Source of the DNA: Neocallimastix lanati (nom. inval.)
Lineage: Eukaryota; Neocallimastigomycota; Neocallimastigomycetes; Neocallimastigales; Neocallimastigaceae
Length of the DNA stretch: 64,000 bases
NCBI GenBank assembly: GCA_016946835.1
Contig: JACVTC010000167.1
Location: 40,001-104,000 of the forward strand
Direction: 5' to 3'
Translations under genes and position numbers: made by a program
Notes under the pieces: generated by a model
The model's input: only the letters and a program-made list of their open reading frames with translations
Databases searched by the model: none
What the model was told of the DNA's origin: nothing
In this document: piece by piece, positions 1 through 10,656 of the stretch
Position numbering within the stretch: the stretch's first letter is position 1
Layout of the letters: every line of letters begins with the position of its first letter

Positions 1-2
1 TA

Positions 3-416
3 AGAAATCTTGGTTCTGGTAGTAGTTTGAGATTAACAAGATATTTGTATCCAGAATCTTTAGTTGAGAAATCGCAGTATGTTCCAGTTAGTAGTATTAA
101 GGCTCAATATGTTCGTGATAAAGATAGTAATGTTTATAATATGTATAAAACATTTAATAAAGATACAAATGAATATATTGAAGAAAGATATGAATCTTTA
201 GGTTGGAATACTAATTTACCTACTAATCCTGTAAATAATCCATCTGTATCCTTTAAACCAACATTTTTAATAAATGTTATTACTGGTGATGGACCTACTT
301 ATAAGTTTAGTAATGGACAAATTGAATTTAACAATCTTTTACAAGATAGTACTTTTTGTCTTGATTTTACAATTGACGTTACCTTTAGGGGTTTGCGTTA
401 TTCTAAATACGTTTGA
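3..416 (+). CDS. partial ORF of unknown function, possibly a capsid-like C-terminus
   Basis: The frame is open at the left edge of the window, so only the last about 137 codons are visible; the ATG lies outside. The protein is not Asn-rich and is more balanced in composition than the surrounding DNA, which argues for real coding. Its C-terminal half alternates polar and hydrophobic residues (TFLINVITGDG, then CLDFTIDVTFRGLRYSKYV at the stop), a pattern of short beta strands. The ending recalls the last strand of small jelly-roll capsid proteins of circular ssDNA viruses, but that is only a resemblance in pattern; I do not recognise the family. No Rep gene lies in the window. A coiled-coil ORF follows 0.7 kb downstream on the same strand. 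An unrelated host protein is equally possible. Confidence 0.5.
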   Translation, partial: RNLGSGSSLRLTRYLYPESLVEKSQYVPVSSIKAQYVRDKDSNVYNMYKTFNKDTNEYIEERYESLGWNTNLPTNPVNNPSVSFKPTFLINVITGDGPTYKFSNGQIEFNNLLQDSTFCLDFTIDVTFRGLRYSKYV

Positions 417-1111
417 TTAAAACGTTGGTATGATTATTAATTAGTTAAAATAAATAATGAATTATTGAATGAAATGCTTTATTAATAAAATTTGAAATAT
501 GATGGTATATGTGATTATTTATTATTATCTATTATTATTTATTGTTATTTATTTTATATTATTGGCTATTTGCAAAATATAAACGTTGAAAAAAAAAATG
601 TTTTATTATTGTGGTATGATTGTATATGTTTATGTATATGATGTATGTTATATTCTATTATATTATTAATAAATTATATTAAAACCCAAAATAAATTTTT
701 ACAATGATTGGTTAATATGACGTAATAGTGTGTGTGTGTTAATTTTGTTAAAAATGAATCATAATAATTTTTTTAATTTAACAATAACATTAGTAGACAA
801 ATAGTTAATATCTAAAAATAGTTTTAATAATTAATTTAAAAATTAAATGAATGAATATTATAATCATTAAATAAAAGGATAAACTTGATACAAAGGGTTA
901 TAGTTAACATTTTTTAATAGGATTAGGATTATTAAGAAAACAACAACAAACAACTTGAATTAACGAAAAGTAACCTTTGATGATATCCGGTTAAATATTA
1001 AATAACCGATTAAGCGATAGATTCAAACTATACATATAAACAAGAATAAAGTTTATGATTTTTTTTTTAACATCAACAAAATATAAACTTTTATTTTATT
1101 TTATTTAACAA
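417..1111. other. AT-rich intergenic stretch
   Basis: No ORF or structured RNA was found. A TATA-like run (catataaac) lies near 1035, and a T-rich stretch follows just before the next ATG, which could be the core promoter of the 1112 ORF. This is compositional evidence only. Confidence 0.4.
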
Positions 1112-1513
1112 ATGTCTAGAAGATTATTTAACACTTATTTCGAAAAGTTTGATTTACATTATTCATCTTTTGAAAGAAATTTAGATGTTAGTGTAGATCA
1201 TATTAAAGAACTTTTAGATATTAAACTAGAAATAGTAACATTAGAAAAGGATAATGAAAATTATAATGAAATAAAAAGACAGTTAACTAGAAAATTATCT
1301 TTATTAAACATGCAAAATAGTAGACTTATTTTAAATATTAAGAATGACTTAGAATTATGGTACGACTGTTTAGAGGACTTTCAAGAACGTTTGGACTATG
1401 AGGCGAACATTTTGAAGAATCCAAGGGTAAACTACCAAAGATTTATTGCAAGAAAGTTTAGGATTAATGAAGAAATCAATCAAATTAAAAACTTATGTAA
1501 TAATTATGAATAG
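1112..1513 (+). CDS. small coiled-coil protein, unknown function
   Basis: An ATG-started ORF of 133 codons. The product is almost entirely helical and charged, with leucine/isoleucine heptad-like spacing over roughly residues 25-80 (segments such as IKELLDIKLEIVTLEKDN and KRQLTRKLSLLNMQ) and a second helix near the C-terminus. It has no signal peptide, membrane segment or zinc motif. Codon use and composition differ from the non-coding flanks and the frame has no internal stop, so it is probably a real gene. It follows the partial ORF at 3-416 on the same strand; the two might belong to one element, but nothing in the sequence proves it. I do not recognise the family. Confidence 0.5.
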   Translation: MSRRLFNTYFEKFDLHYSSFERNLDVSVDHIKELLDIKLEIVTLEKDNENYNEIKRQLTRKLSLLNMQNSRLILNIKNDLELWYDCLEDFQERLDYEANILKNPRVNYQRFIARKFRINEEINQIKNLCNNYE

Positions 1514-2339
1514 ATTAGAATTCTTAAATGATATGGATAAAATACAAATGTTTAACAATATACTTCAATTATGTAAAAACATCCTTATTCATTAAAGTGT
1601 AGTGTAGTTTGATTGTTTGTTAAAAAATAATTAAATAAATGAATAAAAGATTAAGATATTAAATAAATTTATAAAAGTGTATATAATTAAGTTTAGTGTT
1701 GATTAAAGTGTGTATGTTAGGTATGCTTAATATGTTTAATTGATTATAGTATAGAGTGTTAATTAAAAAGTGTATGATAGATGATAGATGGCGTTTATGG
1801 TGTTTAAATTAAATTAATTAAGATAAGTCATGAGATGGTAATTAGATCGATGCAGGGTGTATAAATTGGATATGTCATGATTTGATTGGCTGTCTGAGAT
1901 TATAAATGTGTTAATAATATAGTATGTTACATATAAGGTTCGCCATATGTCTATATAAGGTTATATGAATATTAGGGCTGTGTCTAGCTAAAATATATTA
2001 TATTATGTATGTTATTATATGATTGGTGTGCGTGTGTAGGTTGTATTAACAAATATATGATAAATTATTAGGACGGTGATATGATAGGATAGTGATATAA
2101 ATGATATAATAATATAGAATACATATAGAGTGTCAATGATAATACGATATAAAATATATAATGTGATTTTAATAACGTTATTAGGTTAATATGTTGAATT
2201 ATATATTAATAATCCAACAATGATTAATTAATAATAATATAATTAAAATAATATAAGATAAATAGTTAAGTTATTTAAACACTTAATATCTAAAAATATT
2301 TTAAATAATAATTTCTTTGAAGGATTTAATGAAAATATT
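1514..2339. other. AT-rich intergenic stretch
   Basis: No ORF of note. The GT-richer part (about 1700-2060) is unlike the A/T-only DNA to the right and may be old 3' flank of the preceding gene. I see no repeat match to the rest of the window here. Confidence 0.35.
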
Positions 2340-2870
2340 TATTTAATGAATTATTAGTATATAATTATTGTAAATACAATAACCTTACAAAGAACATAAA
2401 AGATAGATTTTTACATCTTTCTTTTATACTTTGTAAGTTACATAATAATAATATTTAATTATAAGATATTAATAATATAGTAATATGAATATTAATAAAA
2501 TATTAAGATAATAACAATATCGATATGTTTAAAATATTTAATATAACTAAATAAATTTAATTTGTATAATTAATTTGAATAATTAAAAATAGTAGTTAAT
2601 ATATATGATTTAAACATATATATAAACATAATATAAATAAATACATGTGACGTCATATGTAGATAATTGAAATTATTAATATAAATCTTATTTACTAATA
2701 TTCTCAGAATTATTAGGCCTAAGATAATTCTTTAAGTATTAAATAAGAATTTATATTAATTATTAATTATTTAAATATATATATTATTTATAATTAAATA
2801 AATAATATTTTTTAACTATTGAAATGTAAATAACTGAAATTGAGATTTCAATTCAGTTATAATTTCAACA
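2340..2870 (-). mobile_element. solo LTR, family H (H1, inverted)
   Basis: Read on the minus strand it starts at 2870 with TGTTGAAATTATAACTG and matches the plus-strand copy at 16150 onward through several blocks: the aggcctaa block, the gacgtca block, and the TATA-bearing hairpin with arms cttacaaag / ctttgtaag (2385-2436 here). The left boundary is not resolved. No internal coding region is attached. Confidence 0.6.
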
Positions 2871-2879
2871 TACAAATTA

Positions 2880-3712
2880 ACATTAATTATTATTAATTAA
2901 CATTAATTTGAGAAAATAAAATTATTAAATATAATTAAATATAAAGTTTTGATTTAAAAAATAGATTATAAGTCAAAAATTATAATAACACTAAATAACA
3001 CAAAAATGTTTTATAAACAAATAAGTTTTATTATATTTAGATTTTAAAATAATCTTTATTAATTATTAGTGTTATTAACAATAAATTGTTAATAACAATT
3101 ACATCGATTAAAATACATGAAATTTGGTTAACTATTTATATTTTTATCTTATTACATTTATAATATATAATTCCTATTGAATTATATTATCTAACTATTT
3201 ATTTAAAAACAATACTAACCTAAACTAATAATAAATAATTAACTATTACTAAATAAAGAGAATTATAATTAATAACTAAAATAAATATAAACAATTTCAA
3301 TCGAGCTCATTTATTATTTATTTATTATTTAAATATTATTAATAAGTTCTTATTATATTTTCTATTTAAAATTAATATAAAAGTTGTCATAATTATTTAA
3401 TATGATTTTAGCATAAAATGCCGCAAGTTTCAACATGACTAATTGCATAGTTTCATGTTGTTAATTTATCTTGTAAAAAACCTTAACTCTTATTATTTAA
3501 ATTAAATTACATAAAAAGAAATGATTTTCAATTACTAGTTTCACAAGAGAAATTTTTAATTTATTAATATGATTGGGAAGAAGTCGAAGTTTTGTTTAAA
3601 ATTATTTGCAATAATTTTATACACGTGATTTTTAATAGATTTATTTCAATTTTACTTAAATTTATGATTAAATTTAATTAAAATTTATAAAGATATTAAT
3701 AATATCTTTACA
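2880..3712 (-). repeat. LTR-like repeat J (inverted copy)
   Basis: This stretch is the reverse complement of 57561-58345. Shared landmarks are the tgacaac/gttgtca block, catgttgaaacttacggca (about 57831 on the plus strand), the cacgtg site and the terminal TGTAAAGATATT (reverse complement ending at 3712). It has no ORF and is interpreted as a solo LTR. Its left edge against the H1 LTR is approximate. Confidence 0.55.
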
Positions 3713-4081
3713 TTAAATAAATATAAAATAATATAAATAAATAATTATACTTAACTTAAATATAAGATAGAGTTTATTATAGATAGTTTATAATAAACAA
3801 TAACACAAAAGGAATAAAAGACACAAATATTTATAAAATATGTTTTATTAAAAGGGTTTTGTTTTATTAATTAATTATTTTATTTGAATTATTATTTATT
3901 ATAAAAATTCTAAAATAATAACTCTTGATTTCTCGAAGAGAACTCAAGAGAATCAAATATATATAAATTAATAATTAAATATTATTGGTTAAAATAAATA
4001 CAATAATTTAATGTATTAAATTAATGTATTAAATAAGAAAGATAGATAAATTTTATAATAAATTTATCTAAGTTTCTTACA
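3713..4081 (+). repeat. 3' part of an E-type LTR
   Basis: It contains the E-family hairpin CTCTTGATTTCTCGAAGAGA followed by actcaagag (about 3922-3950), the upstream gagtttattata block, and ends in TTTCTTACA like the E copies at 24160-30485. It lacks the start of the unit. Confidence 0.5.
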
Positions 4082-4084
4082 AAT

Positions 4085-5006
4085 TGTTAAGGAATGAACA
4101 AATAATGTTAATTTTATTATTTTTCATAAAAATAACTTAACCACTAAAATTAAATTATTTATTTCCTTACTTGGGGAACTTTCTTATGTTCTATTACTGC
4201 CAAATTATAACTAATATTAAATTTATTATTATTAATATAAATTCTTTATTAATATCAATACTTTATTATTAAAATTAATACTATATTATTAATATCAATA
4301 TTATTATCAATATCTAGTTTTATTAATATGATTTATTCTATCAATATTTTATTATTAAAGAAAATTTTATTTTACAAATATTACTAATACAGATTATTTA
4401 TTATTAATAAAAATTAATATAATTAATAATGATTTAAAAATATTTTACTTAAATCCATGATCCTTGTCATTAAAATTAGTAATACTTCCTTCCAAAATAC
4501 ACCCTATTTATAATAAGATTAATAATAGATAATAATCTAAAATACTTTTATTTAAAAATAGTATAAAATTAAATAATACTCTATTACTAATAGTTCTGTA
4601 AAAGTAATAAAATTATTTTTAAAATATATTATCACTACAATTAATAATAAATAGTTTAGAATTTAATAATATGTAATAATTATTTATTATAATAGAATAG
4701 ATTATGAATTTATAATTTAAATACAATTCAAACTAAAATTCTAATATATTCTAAAGAAATGGCTTGACCATTTCTAACGATAAAAAAAAATATAAATAGA
4801 TGAGAAAATTGTATTTTGAATAAAAGAAATATGCTTAAAGATATCATCTTATTAAAGAAATTAATTTATTTTTAGTTTTTAATTGAATAATTTTTATTAA
4901 ATAAATAAATAAAATATTTTAAAAAAAGATATATTTTAATTTTTAATTTTTTTTTATTTTAGTGTTTATTTCTATATTTATTATTATTCTGTCCCGAACC
5001 TCAACA
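4085..5006 (+). mobile_element. solo LTR, family K
   Basis: It runs from TGTTAAGGAATGAAC to a terminus reading cccgaacctcaaCA, which resembles the end of the A1 LTR (cccgaaccataaCA). It is followed by the 4-nt spacer taat and then immediately by the A1 5' LTR. No internal coding sequence. Start chosen at the TG. Confidence 0.55.
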
Positions 5007-5010
5007 TAAT

Positions 5011-5851
5011 TAATAAAGAACGAACATATAATGGATTATTAATTAGAATTTCAACTTACTTTAGAATCTATTATATTATTCTTTACTTAATATTACTTTA
5101 CTATATTTTCTATACTAAAATATTTTCTAAATATATTTTTTTTTTATATTTTTATTAAAAGTTTCTAAAATATTATCAATAATTCTATATTTTTATTATT
5201 AATATCAATATCTATTATTTAACCTTAAATTTTATTATTTTATTAAAGTGTTTATTATCAATATTAATATTTTATTTTTATTTTCAAATATATTATTATA
5301 TTATTATTATATTGTATCAATATTAAACTTGTATTTTTTTTTTAGTATTTTATTTTATTTTTAAATTGATTATTTAATATTTTTATTTCCCACAAATAAA
5401 ATCAAATCTTAATTGATTAATAATAAATATTAAATATATTATAGTTTTTAAATTTATTTTATATAAAATATAAGAATATTATATTAACATTCTTGATTAA
5501 AATAACTTTATTTTTCTGTAAAATCTTTTTAAATTTTGTTTGTTACTTTTCGTATATATTAAATAATTTAGTTTTAGTATATGAAAAATAATATAAAATT
5601 ATATAAACAAAATTTATTAAAATAAAAATACTTATGAATTAGTTAATTTAAATTAATATAAAATTTTAATTAATTAGTAATAGTAAATTATTTTTTTTAA
5701 ATATGATAATAAAATGTAGAAAGGCTTTACATATTTATTTTTTTTTCAAAAAGTATAAATAAGTGAAGTTTTTCAATAATTAAAATGTTGACAGAAAAAT
5801 ATTGAAAATAAATAATTAAATAAAAATTCTAATAAAACCCGAACCATAACA
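5011..5851 (+). repeat. 5' LTR of A1
   Basis: It is nearly identical to 14742-15580 from taaagaacgaacatataatg to cccgaaccataaCA. The left end reads TAATAAAG whereas the 3' copy reads TGGTAAAG, so the terminus is certain only to about 3 nt. A few substitutions and short T-run differences separate the two copies. Confidence 0.85.
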
Positions 5852-5858
5852 TAATTTA

Positions 5859-5875
5859 TGGTGGAGATATCGGGG
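5859..5875 (+). promoter_or_regulatory. tRNA primer binding site (PBS) of A1
   Basis: TGGTGGAGATATCGGGG lies 7 nt after the LTR. It starts with TGG, so it is complementary to a tRNA 3' end reading CCCCGATATCTCCACCA. The same 17-mer follows the LTRs of A2 (34715) and A3 (52980), and a one-base variant occurs at 56985. It would prime minus-strand cDNA synthesis. Confidence 0.85.
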
Positions 5876-6158
5876 ATTATTAGAAAAATAAAATTTAATA
5901 TTATTTATTAATTAAATTATTTAACAAAGCCTTGGATATAGATTTCCGGGCTAAGTTTAACCTACATAGTAATTGGGCTAGTAGGCTCTGGACTGCTGTA
6001 TTTTATATTGAATACAGTAGCCGTGGTACCCGCGTGGCATGACGCCGTGAAGAGGCAAGCTGCACGTCAGACAGGGTATACTATCAGATTATCCATAAGT
6101 TTTGTTAAATAATAATAATTAATAATTTAATATTAATATTAATAATAATAAAAGTTAT

Positions 6159-6204
<46 letters not shown>

Positions 6205-6790
6205 TTGGAAAACTTTAGTTTTTGTAGTAACTTTATTTAATTATAGATTATAGATAAAAAAAATAATAATAAAAAAAAAAATAATAAAAAGTTAACAAAT
6301 TTACGAAGTTAATAATATTGAGTAAGACAGTGTTAGCTTGCAGGATATTAATTTCATAAACTCTTATTTACAATTTTGCAAGGTTTTGTAGATTGTAAAC
6401 GCGAGTGTAACAAATCTTAATGTTACTTAAGATTGTTATAAGGTTTTTTACACAAAAGGTTCTCGACACTAAAGTAATTCAAAATATGTTTTATTAAAAT
6501 AAGTTTTTTTATTAGTAAAAAATGTAAATTATTATTTTATTAATTAATCATTGTAATATTTTAAATTACTTTAAAATTAATTAATAAAAGCACAAGTAAA
6601 AATATTTTATTATGAAATTTTACACCTATTTATAGTTTTTCAGGAAAATTAATTATTTTAAGTTATCAGTTGTTATTAGTAATTATTAGAAATAAAAGAA
6701 AATTAAAGAAAATTAAAGAAAACAAGTTTTCTTTCTAGAAAATGAATCTTAGATAAAAAATGATAAAAAATATTAATAAAATAGATTTTT

Positions 6791-6830
6791 CTAGTTTTAT
6801 CGGTTCAATTGTTTAACCGATAAAAACTAG
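6791..6830. repeat. long perfect hairpin in the A1 leader
   Basis: The arms CTAGTTTTATCGGTT and AACCGATAAAAACTAG pair over about 15 bp around a short caattgttt loop. It resembles the palindromes of the E-type LTRs, which suggests an LTR relic lies inside this part of the leader. Confidence 0.55.
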
Positions 6831-6881
6831 TAATTTCTTTAATATTCTAGTTATAATAAATAAAAAGTTATTAAAATTTGG

Positions 6882-6955
6882 AAAGAGTGGGTGTCGAACC
6901 CTAAGGGTTCAGCCCGATGGTTATGATAACTTACCATTGAACCATAATTACTAAT
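6882..6955 (-). other. tRNA-like relic (A-box and B-box pair)
   Basis: On the minus strand TGGTTCAATGG matches an A box, and GGTTCGACACC is close to a B box, at the spacing of an intron-less tRNA. The acceptor arms do not pair and only three T-stem pairs form, so this is a tRNA pseudogene or tRNA-derived fragment at best. It also contains the hairpin GAACCC-TTA-GGGTTC. Confidence 0.25.
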
Positions 6956-8391
6956 TTACTAGTTATGAGTTTCGTTACAGTGTAAAATAAAGTACTTATC
7001 AAGTCTAGGTTTGTGGCTATTCTAAACTAACTTTACTACACTAATAACACTATATCTTAAACCTCTATTATTTAATTAATTATTTTCTTTTTTAATTTCT
7101 TTTATTTATTTATTTTATTTATTAACTAATTTTCAACAACCACTTAACTGGGTAACGCAGGGTCCTTTCCGGAGTTCCCACTAGCAGTTAAGATTTTACA
7201 AACTATAATATAATTGTTTTATAAGAAAGTAACTATTCTAATAATAGTTACGAGACTAATAATAAAATTTAAATTTTCTTATTCTATACGATTTTCCAAC
7301 TATCGTTCAATAGTTGAAAAATTAACTCTTTTTATACTTTTTCAAAATAAAGTTTTAAATCAAAATAAATTTTAATAAATTACATAAACATATTATTTTA
7401 TATTATCAATTACATTATTTAATAAATTACATGAAATGTTATGAATTATTTTAATATAAATCCTATTTAAAACTATCTAATTTTTCTAAAATTTTCTATG
7501 AAGAAAATTTAGAGTTTAATTCATTAATTATATGATTAAATATATTCTATCCATATATTTAATTTAAATTTTGCCAAGTTGTGAAAACCAATTTACTAAA
7601 CCACAACTTGCTATTTTTATTTTTAGAATTTCTATAATTTAAAAGACAAGTAAACAAAACGGCAAGTTTTTGTAAACAAACGGAAAAGGCAATATTCCTT
7701 TAATTATTTTAATTTAACTAATTAATTTATGAAGTTTCGTGATTCAACTGAGTAATTGTTACATAAATTCTCCAAATAATTTAGTCATAAATTTTTGAGA
7801 AAATTATTTAAATTAATAATTTGGAATACATTTAAATTTATATTAAAAATTTGGAAAACATTTTTATCCACAATAATTTACATTACATTACATTTAAATA
7901 CGTATTCAAATTATTAAATATTTTACATACAGCGAGTATCTCAAGGAACAAATCCTTGACAATTAGGCAAATACGCCCTAGAACTATAAAACCTTCACGC
8001 TGAAGGCAACTACACACTTCAACAGGTGATAGTTTGTTCACTCGCGTAGAAAATAAGAGGTGGGTCAGGTTCGATCCCTGATAAAACCCTGGTCATTCTT
8101 GCGAAGTGACGTTAAAATATATAGTTTTTTTTTTTATTTTTATTTTAGGCTTTTATAAATTTGTTCGTCTATTATTATTATTATTATTATTATTATTTTT
8201 TTTTGCAATAAAATAAAAAAATATATATTTTTTTTCCTTTTATTAAATTAATAAATATTTCATATTTCATTAATAAATTTTTTTTTTTTAATAAATAATA
8301 AATTAAATTTTTCTTTAGTGTAGAACAAACTTTTTAAAAAAAAAAAATTTTTTTTTAACCAATAGTATTATCATAGATATAGATTTATATA

Positions 8392-8444
<53 letters not shown>

Positions 8445-9428
8445 TTTTAATTAATGATAAATATTAAAATAATAAGCAAAATTTTTTTTTGTAGTACAAA
8501 TTTTTAATTTTTTTTAAATAATAATAAATTTTATAAATAAATTTTTTTTTTTTAATTCTAAATAATAAATTGTAATTTTTTTTATGTTTATCAGTTTATT
8601 TTATTTTTTTTAATATATACATGTACAATATATATATATAGAATATATAAAATTAGATTATTATTATTATTTTTCAAATAAGTGTATTATTTTTATGATT
8701 TTATATAATTAAATTTTTTTTTATTGAAATTTTTATAATTGAATTTTTTTTTTTTTTGTGTGTTAAATTTTCTATTATTCGTTATATAATTAATTAAATT
8801 TTAATTAAAAAGAAAAATATAAATAAGCTGTCTTACAACTCTCTACGCGGGATAGTTGAACACCCACACATAATACTTTATTGTTTTGATCTTGTTGATA
8901 CTGGGAAGGATACGTTATTATCTTCTTTATTACTAACAATAAGTTAGCCAAATTAAAAAGAATTTAATATTGCTACCTTCTTTTTATTAAGTTTCTTAAT
9001 AATTAGCAATCGACATTATCAACTTATCAATAAAGAGCTAAGGGGACTTATTGTAAGAAGGGTTAACAAGCTATATATTTGATGGTTCAACACTATATAG
9101 TTTGGCTTGTATTTTAACTTTTTATTTAATATTTCATTTCATTAAATGTTATAACAAAGAATTAATAGAATATTAAATATATACAAAAAAAAAAAAAAAA
9201 AAAAAAATAAAAATAAAAATAAATATATATTATTATTATTATTTAAGTATTTATACAATTTGTTTTATGTTATATTAATTATTTTAATAAAGGAAATAAA
9301 TATATTGAATAAAATTAAATAAATAAGTTATTACTACAAATAAATAAAAAAAAAAATCAAGATATACATATTCTGTGTATTAATGCTTAAGAGAATATAA
9401 TAAATATTAAAATTCATAATAAAAAGCT

Positions 9429-9603
9429 TCAGATTTTCAAATTGCGTTTTTGAGTCTGAATTTTAATTTTTTTTTTTTTTGTTTCAGATTTTCGGAGGGT
9501 GTTTTCGAGTCTGAATTAATTTATCAGATTTTCAGAGAGAGATTCTGAGTCTGAATTATTATTGGAATAAAGAATTGGATTGTCAGAGGGTTTTCTGAGT
9601 CCA
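9429..9603 (+). repeat. four tandem stem-loops upstream of the A1 gag
   Basis: Four similar hairpins lie at 9429-9459, 9484-9514, 9524-9554 and 9576-9603. The first three share an outer stem TCAGA/TCTGA and the fourth uses TGGA/TCCA. The inner stems are CAAA/TTTG, CGGA/TTCG, CAGA/TCTG and CAGA/TCTG. The sequence changes but pairing is kept, which points to selected RNA structure. The position just 5' of gag suits a packaging, dimerisation or translation element. Confidence 0.75.
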
Positions 9604-9722
9604 TAATTATATTAGTATAAAACAAAGATAAATTTATTTTTTTTTGTTATTAAATATATTTTTAAAGTAAACATATTTTTAAATTGGATATCATAGCATT
9701 AATACCATTTTTAAATTTTCAA

Positions 9723-10616
9723 ATGGCTGAAAATAAAATCAATTTTAAAGAATTAAAAAAGGAATTAAAAGATATCGAGAAAATTTCAAAGGAAAATCTC
9801 GATATCAAATCTTGGGAATCAGAAATCCGATTATGGATAAAACTTGAGGAAGTTACTGATCCCAAAAAGATTTTTACCGCCTGCTTACTCACGTCTACTG
9901 GAGAGCCTCGCGAAGTTATCCAGGATTTAATTGACAGTTACAGTACCGATTCTGAATCAGAAAGTGAGGACGAAGAAGAAGAAGAATCTGATTCAGAAGA
10001 AAAGAAAAAAGATGAATATCCTTCCTTAAAGGAAATTGTAGAAGCAATAGAAACTTTTTATGGTCTTAAAGAAGACCAGAATATGTTACTTCGTGAGCTC
10101 CGTGCTTTAAGAATTAAAAGAAATGAGCGAGTAAAAGACTTTAATACTCGTTTCCGATCCATATATTTGAAATTAGATAAGAAAAGAAAGAAGCGAGTCA
10201 GTGTTCTCGATTATATTGATGCTCTTAGGAACAATAAAGAAGCTTGGAAAAGGGTCTCCCTTAAGGATGACATTTCTTTAAATCGGGCGTTTGACATTGC
10301 CGAAAAAGTTGATAGAGTAATGAATTTGAGACCCTCAAAAGAGTACTCAACTGAAATTGTCAACCCAAGAATAAATATCAGGAATAATTATCAAAACAAC
10401 AGAAAGGTAGTAAGAGAGAATTATGAAGTTAGAAGCCCAAAAAGAAATAAAGATTACGAATTGGAGGACTTAACAAAAAAAATGAAAAATCTTACCATTA
10501 AAGCCTGTTTTTATTGTAGCGATCCAGGACATTTGCAGTATAATTGTCCTAAGTTAAATGCAATTATTCAAGAAAATAAGAAACGGTTATATAGTGGAAA
10601 ATCTTTAAACCACTAA
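9723..10616 (+). CDS. gag: Gag of A1 (nucleocapsid with CCHC zinc knuckle)
   Basis: The structural protein that would assemble the virus-like particle and bind element RNA in the cytoplasm. The ATG at 9723 is chosen because the product (MAENKINFKELKKELKDIEK) aligns with the starts of the A2 and A3 gags; the frame is open a little further upstream but has no earlier ATG. It is 297 codons. An N-terminal helical region is followed by an acidic Ser/Glu/Asp tract (about residues 80-110), a retrotransposon-gag-type core containing YGLKEDQNMLLRELRALRIK, a basic linker, and an intact zinc knuckle CFYCSDPGHLQYNC (CX2CX4HX4C) near the C-terminus. It ends at TAA six bases past the slippery site used to enter pol. 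No internal stops, so this is the only intact gag of family A here. Confidence 0.9.
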   Translation: MAENKINFKELKKELKDIEKISKENLDIKSWESEIRLWIKLEEVTDPKKIFTACLLTSTGEPREVIQDLIDSYSTDSESESEDEEEEESDSEEKKKDEYPSLKEIVEAIETFYGLKEDQNMLLRELRALRIKRNERVKDFNTRFRSIYLKLDKKRKKRVSVLDYIDALRNNKEAWKRVSLKDDISLNRAFDIAEKVDRVMNLRPSKEYSTEIVNPRINIRNNYQNNRKVVRENYEVRSPKRNKDYELEDLTKKMKNLTIKACFYCSDPGHLQYNCPKLNAIIQENKKRLYSGKSLNH

Positions 10617-10656
10617 AAGGGAGAGGAAGCACTCCCTATAAAAATAAAATAGCTTC
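10604..10656 (+). promoter_or_regulatory. -1 ribosomal frameshift signal of A1
   Basis: The heptamer TTTAAAC is phased T_TTA_AAC in the gag frame, a canonical -1 slippery site. After 7 nt comes stem 1, AGGGAG (10618-10623) with CTCCCT (10632-10637). Its loop holds GAAGC (10626-10630), which can pair with GCTTC (10652-10656), making an H-type pseudoknot. The pol frame is -1 relative to gag and is open from the heptamer onward. A2 and A3 have equivalent signals. Confidence 0.85.

Larger units (their letters stand above)
5876..9722 (+). other. A1 5' leader (3.8 kb, mostly non-coding)
   Basis: Unusually long for a gypsy leader; A2 has about 1 kb and A3 about 0.2 kb. It holds GC-richer islands at 5925-6090, 7140-7195, 7930-8110 and 8825-8880, separated by A/T-only DNA and runs of 41 A (6162-6202) and 36 A (8395-8430). 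The island at 5925-5990 recurs at 57165-57235. The 7140-7195 motif (actgggta...agcagttaa) resembles 34997-35030 in the A2 leader. A tRNA T-arm-like hairpin (TCAGG TTCGATC CCTGA) sits at 8065-8081. It may contain nested insertions that I cannot delimit. No convincing ORF. Confidence 0.55.

Noticed and set aside
6162-6202. 41-A run in the A1 leader as the tail of a retroposed transcript
   Set aside because: No target duplication or polyadenylation signal was found beside it; long A runs are frequent in this genome.
8065-8081. tRNA gene suggested by a perfect T-arm
   Set aside because: There is a 5-bp T-stem with a TTCGATC loop, but no A box and no pairing acceptor arm at the required distance.
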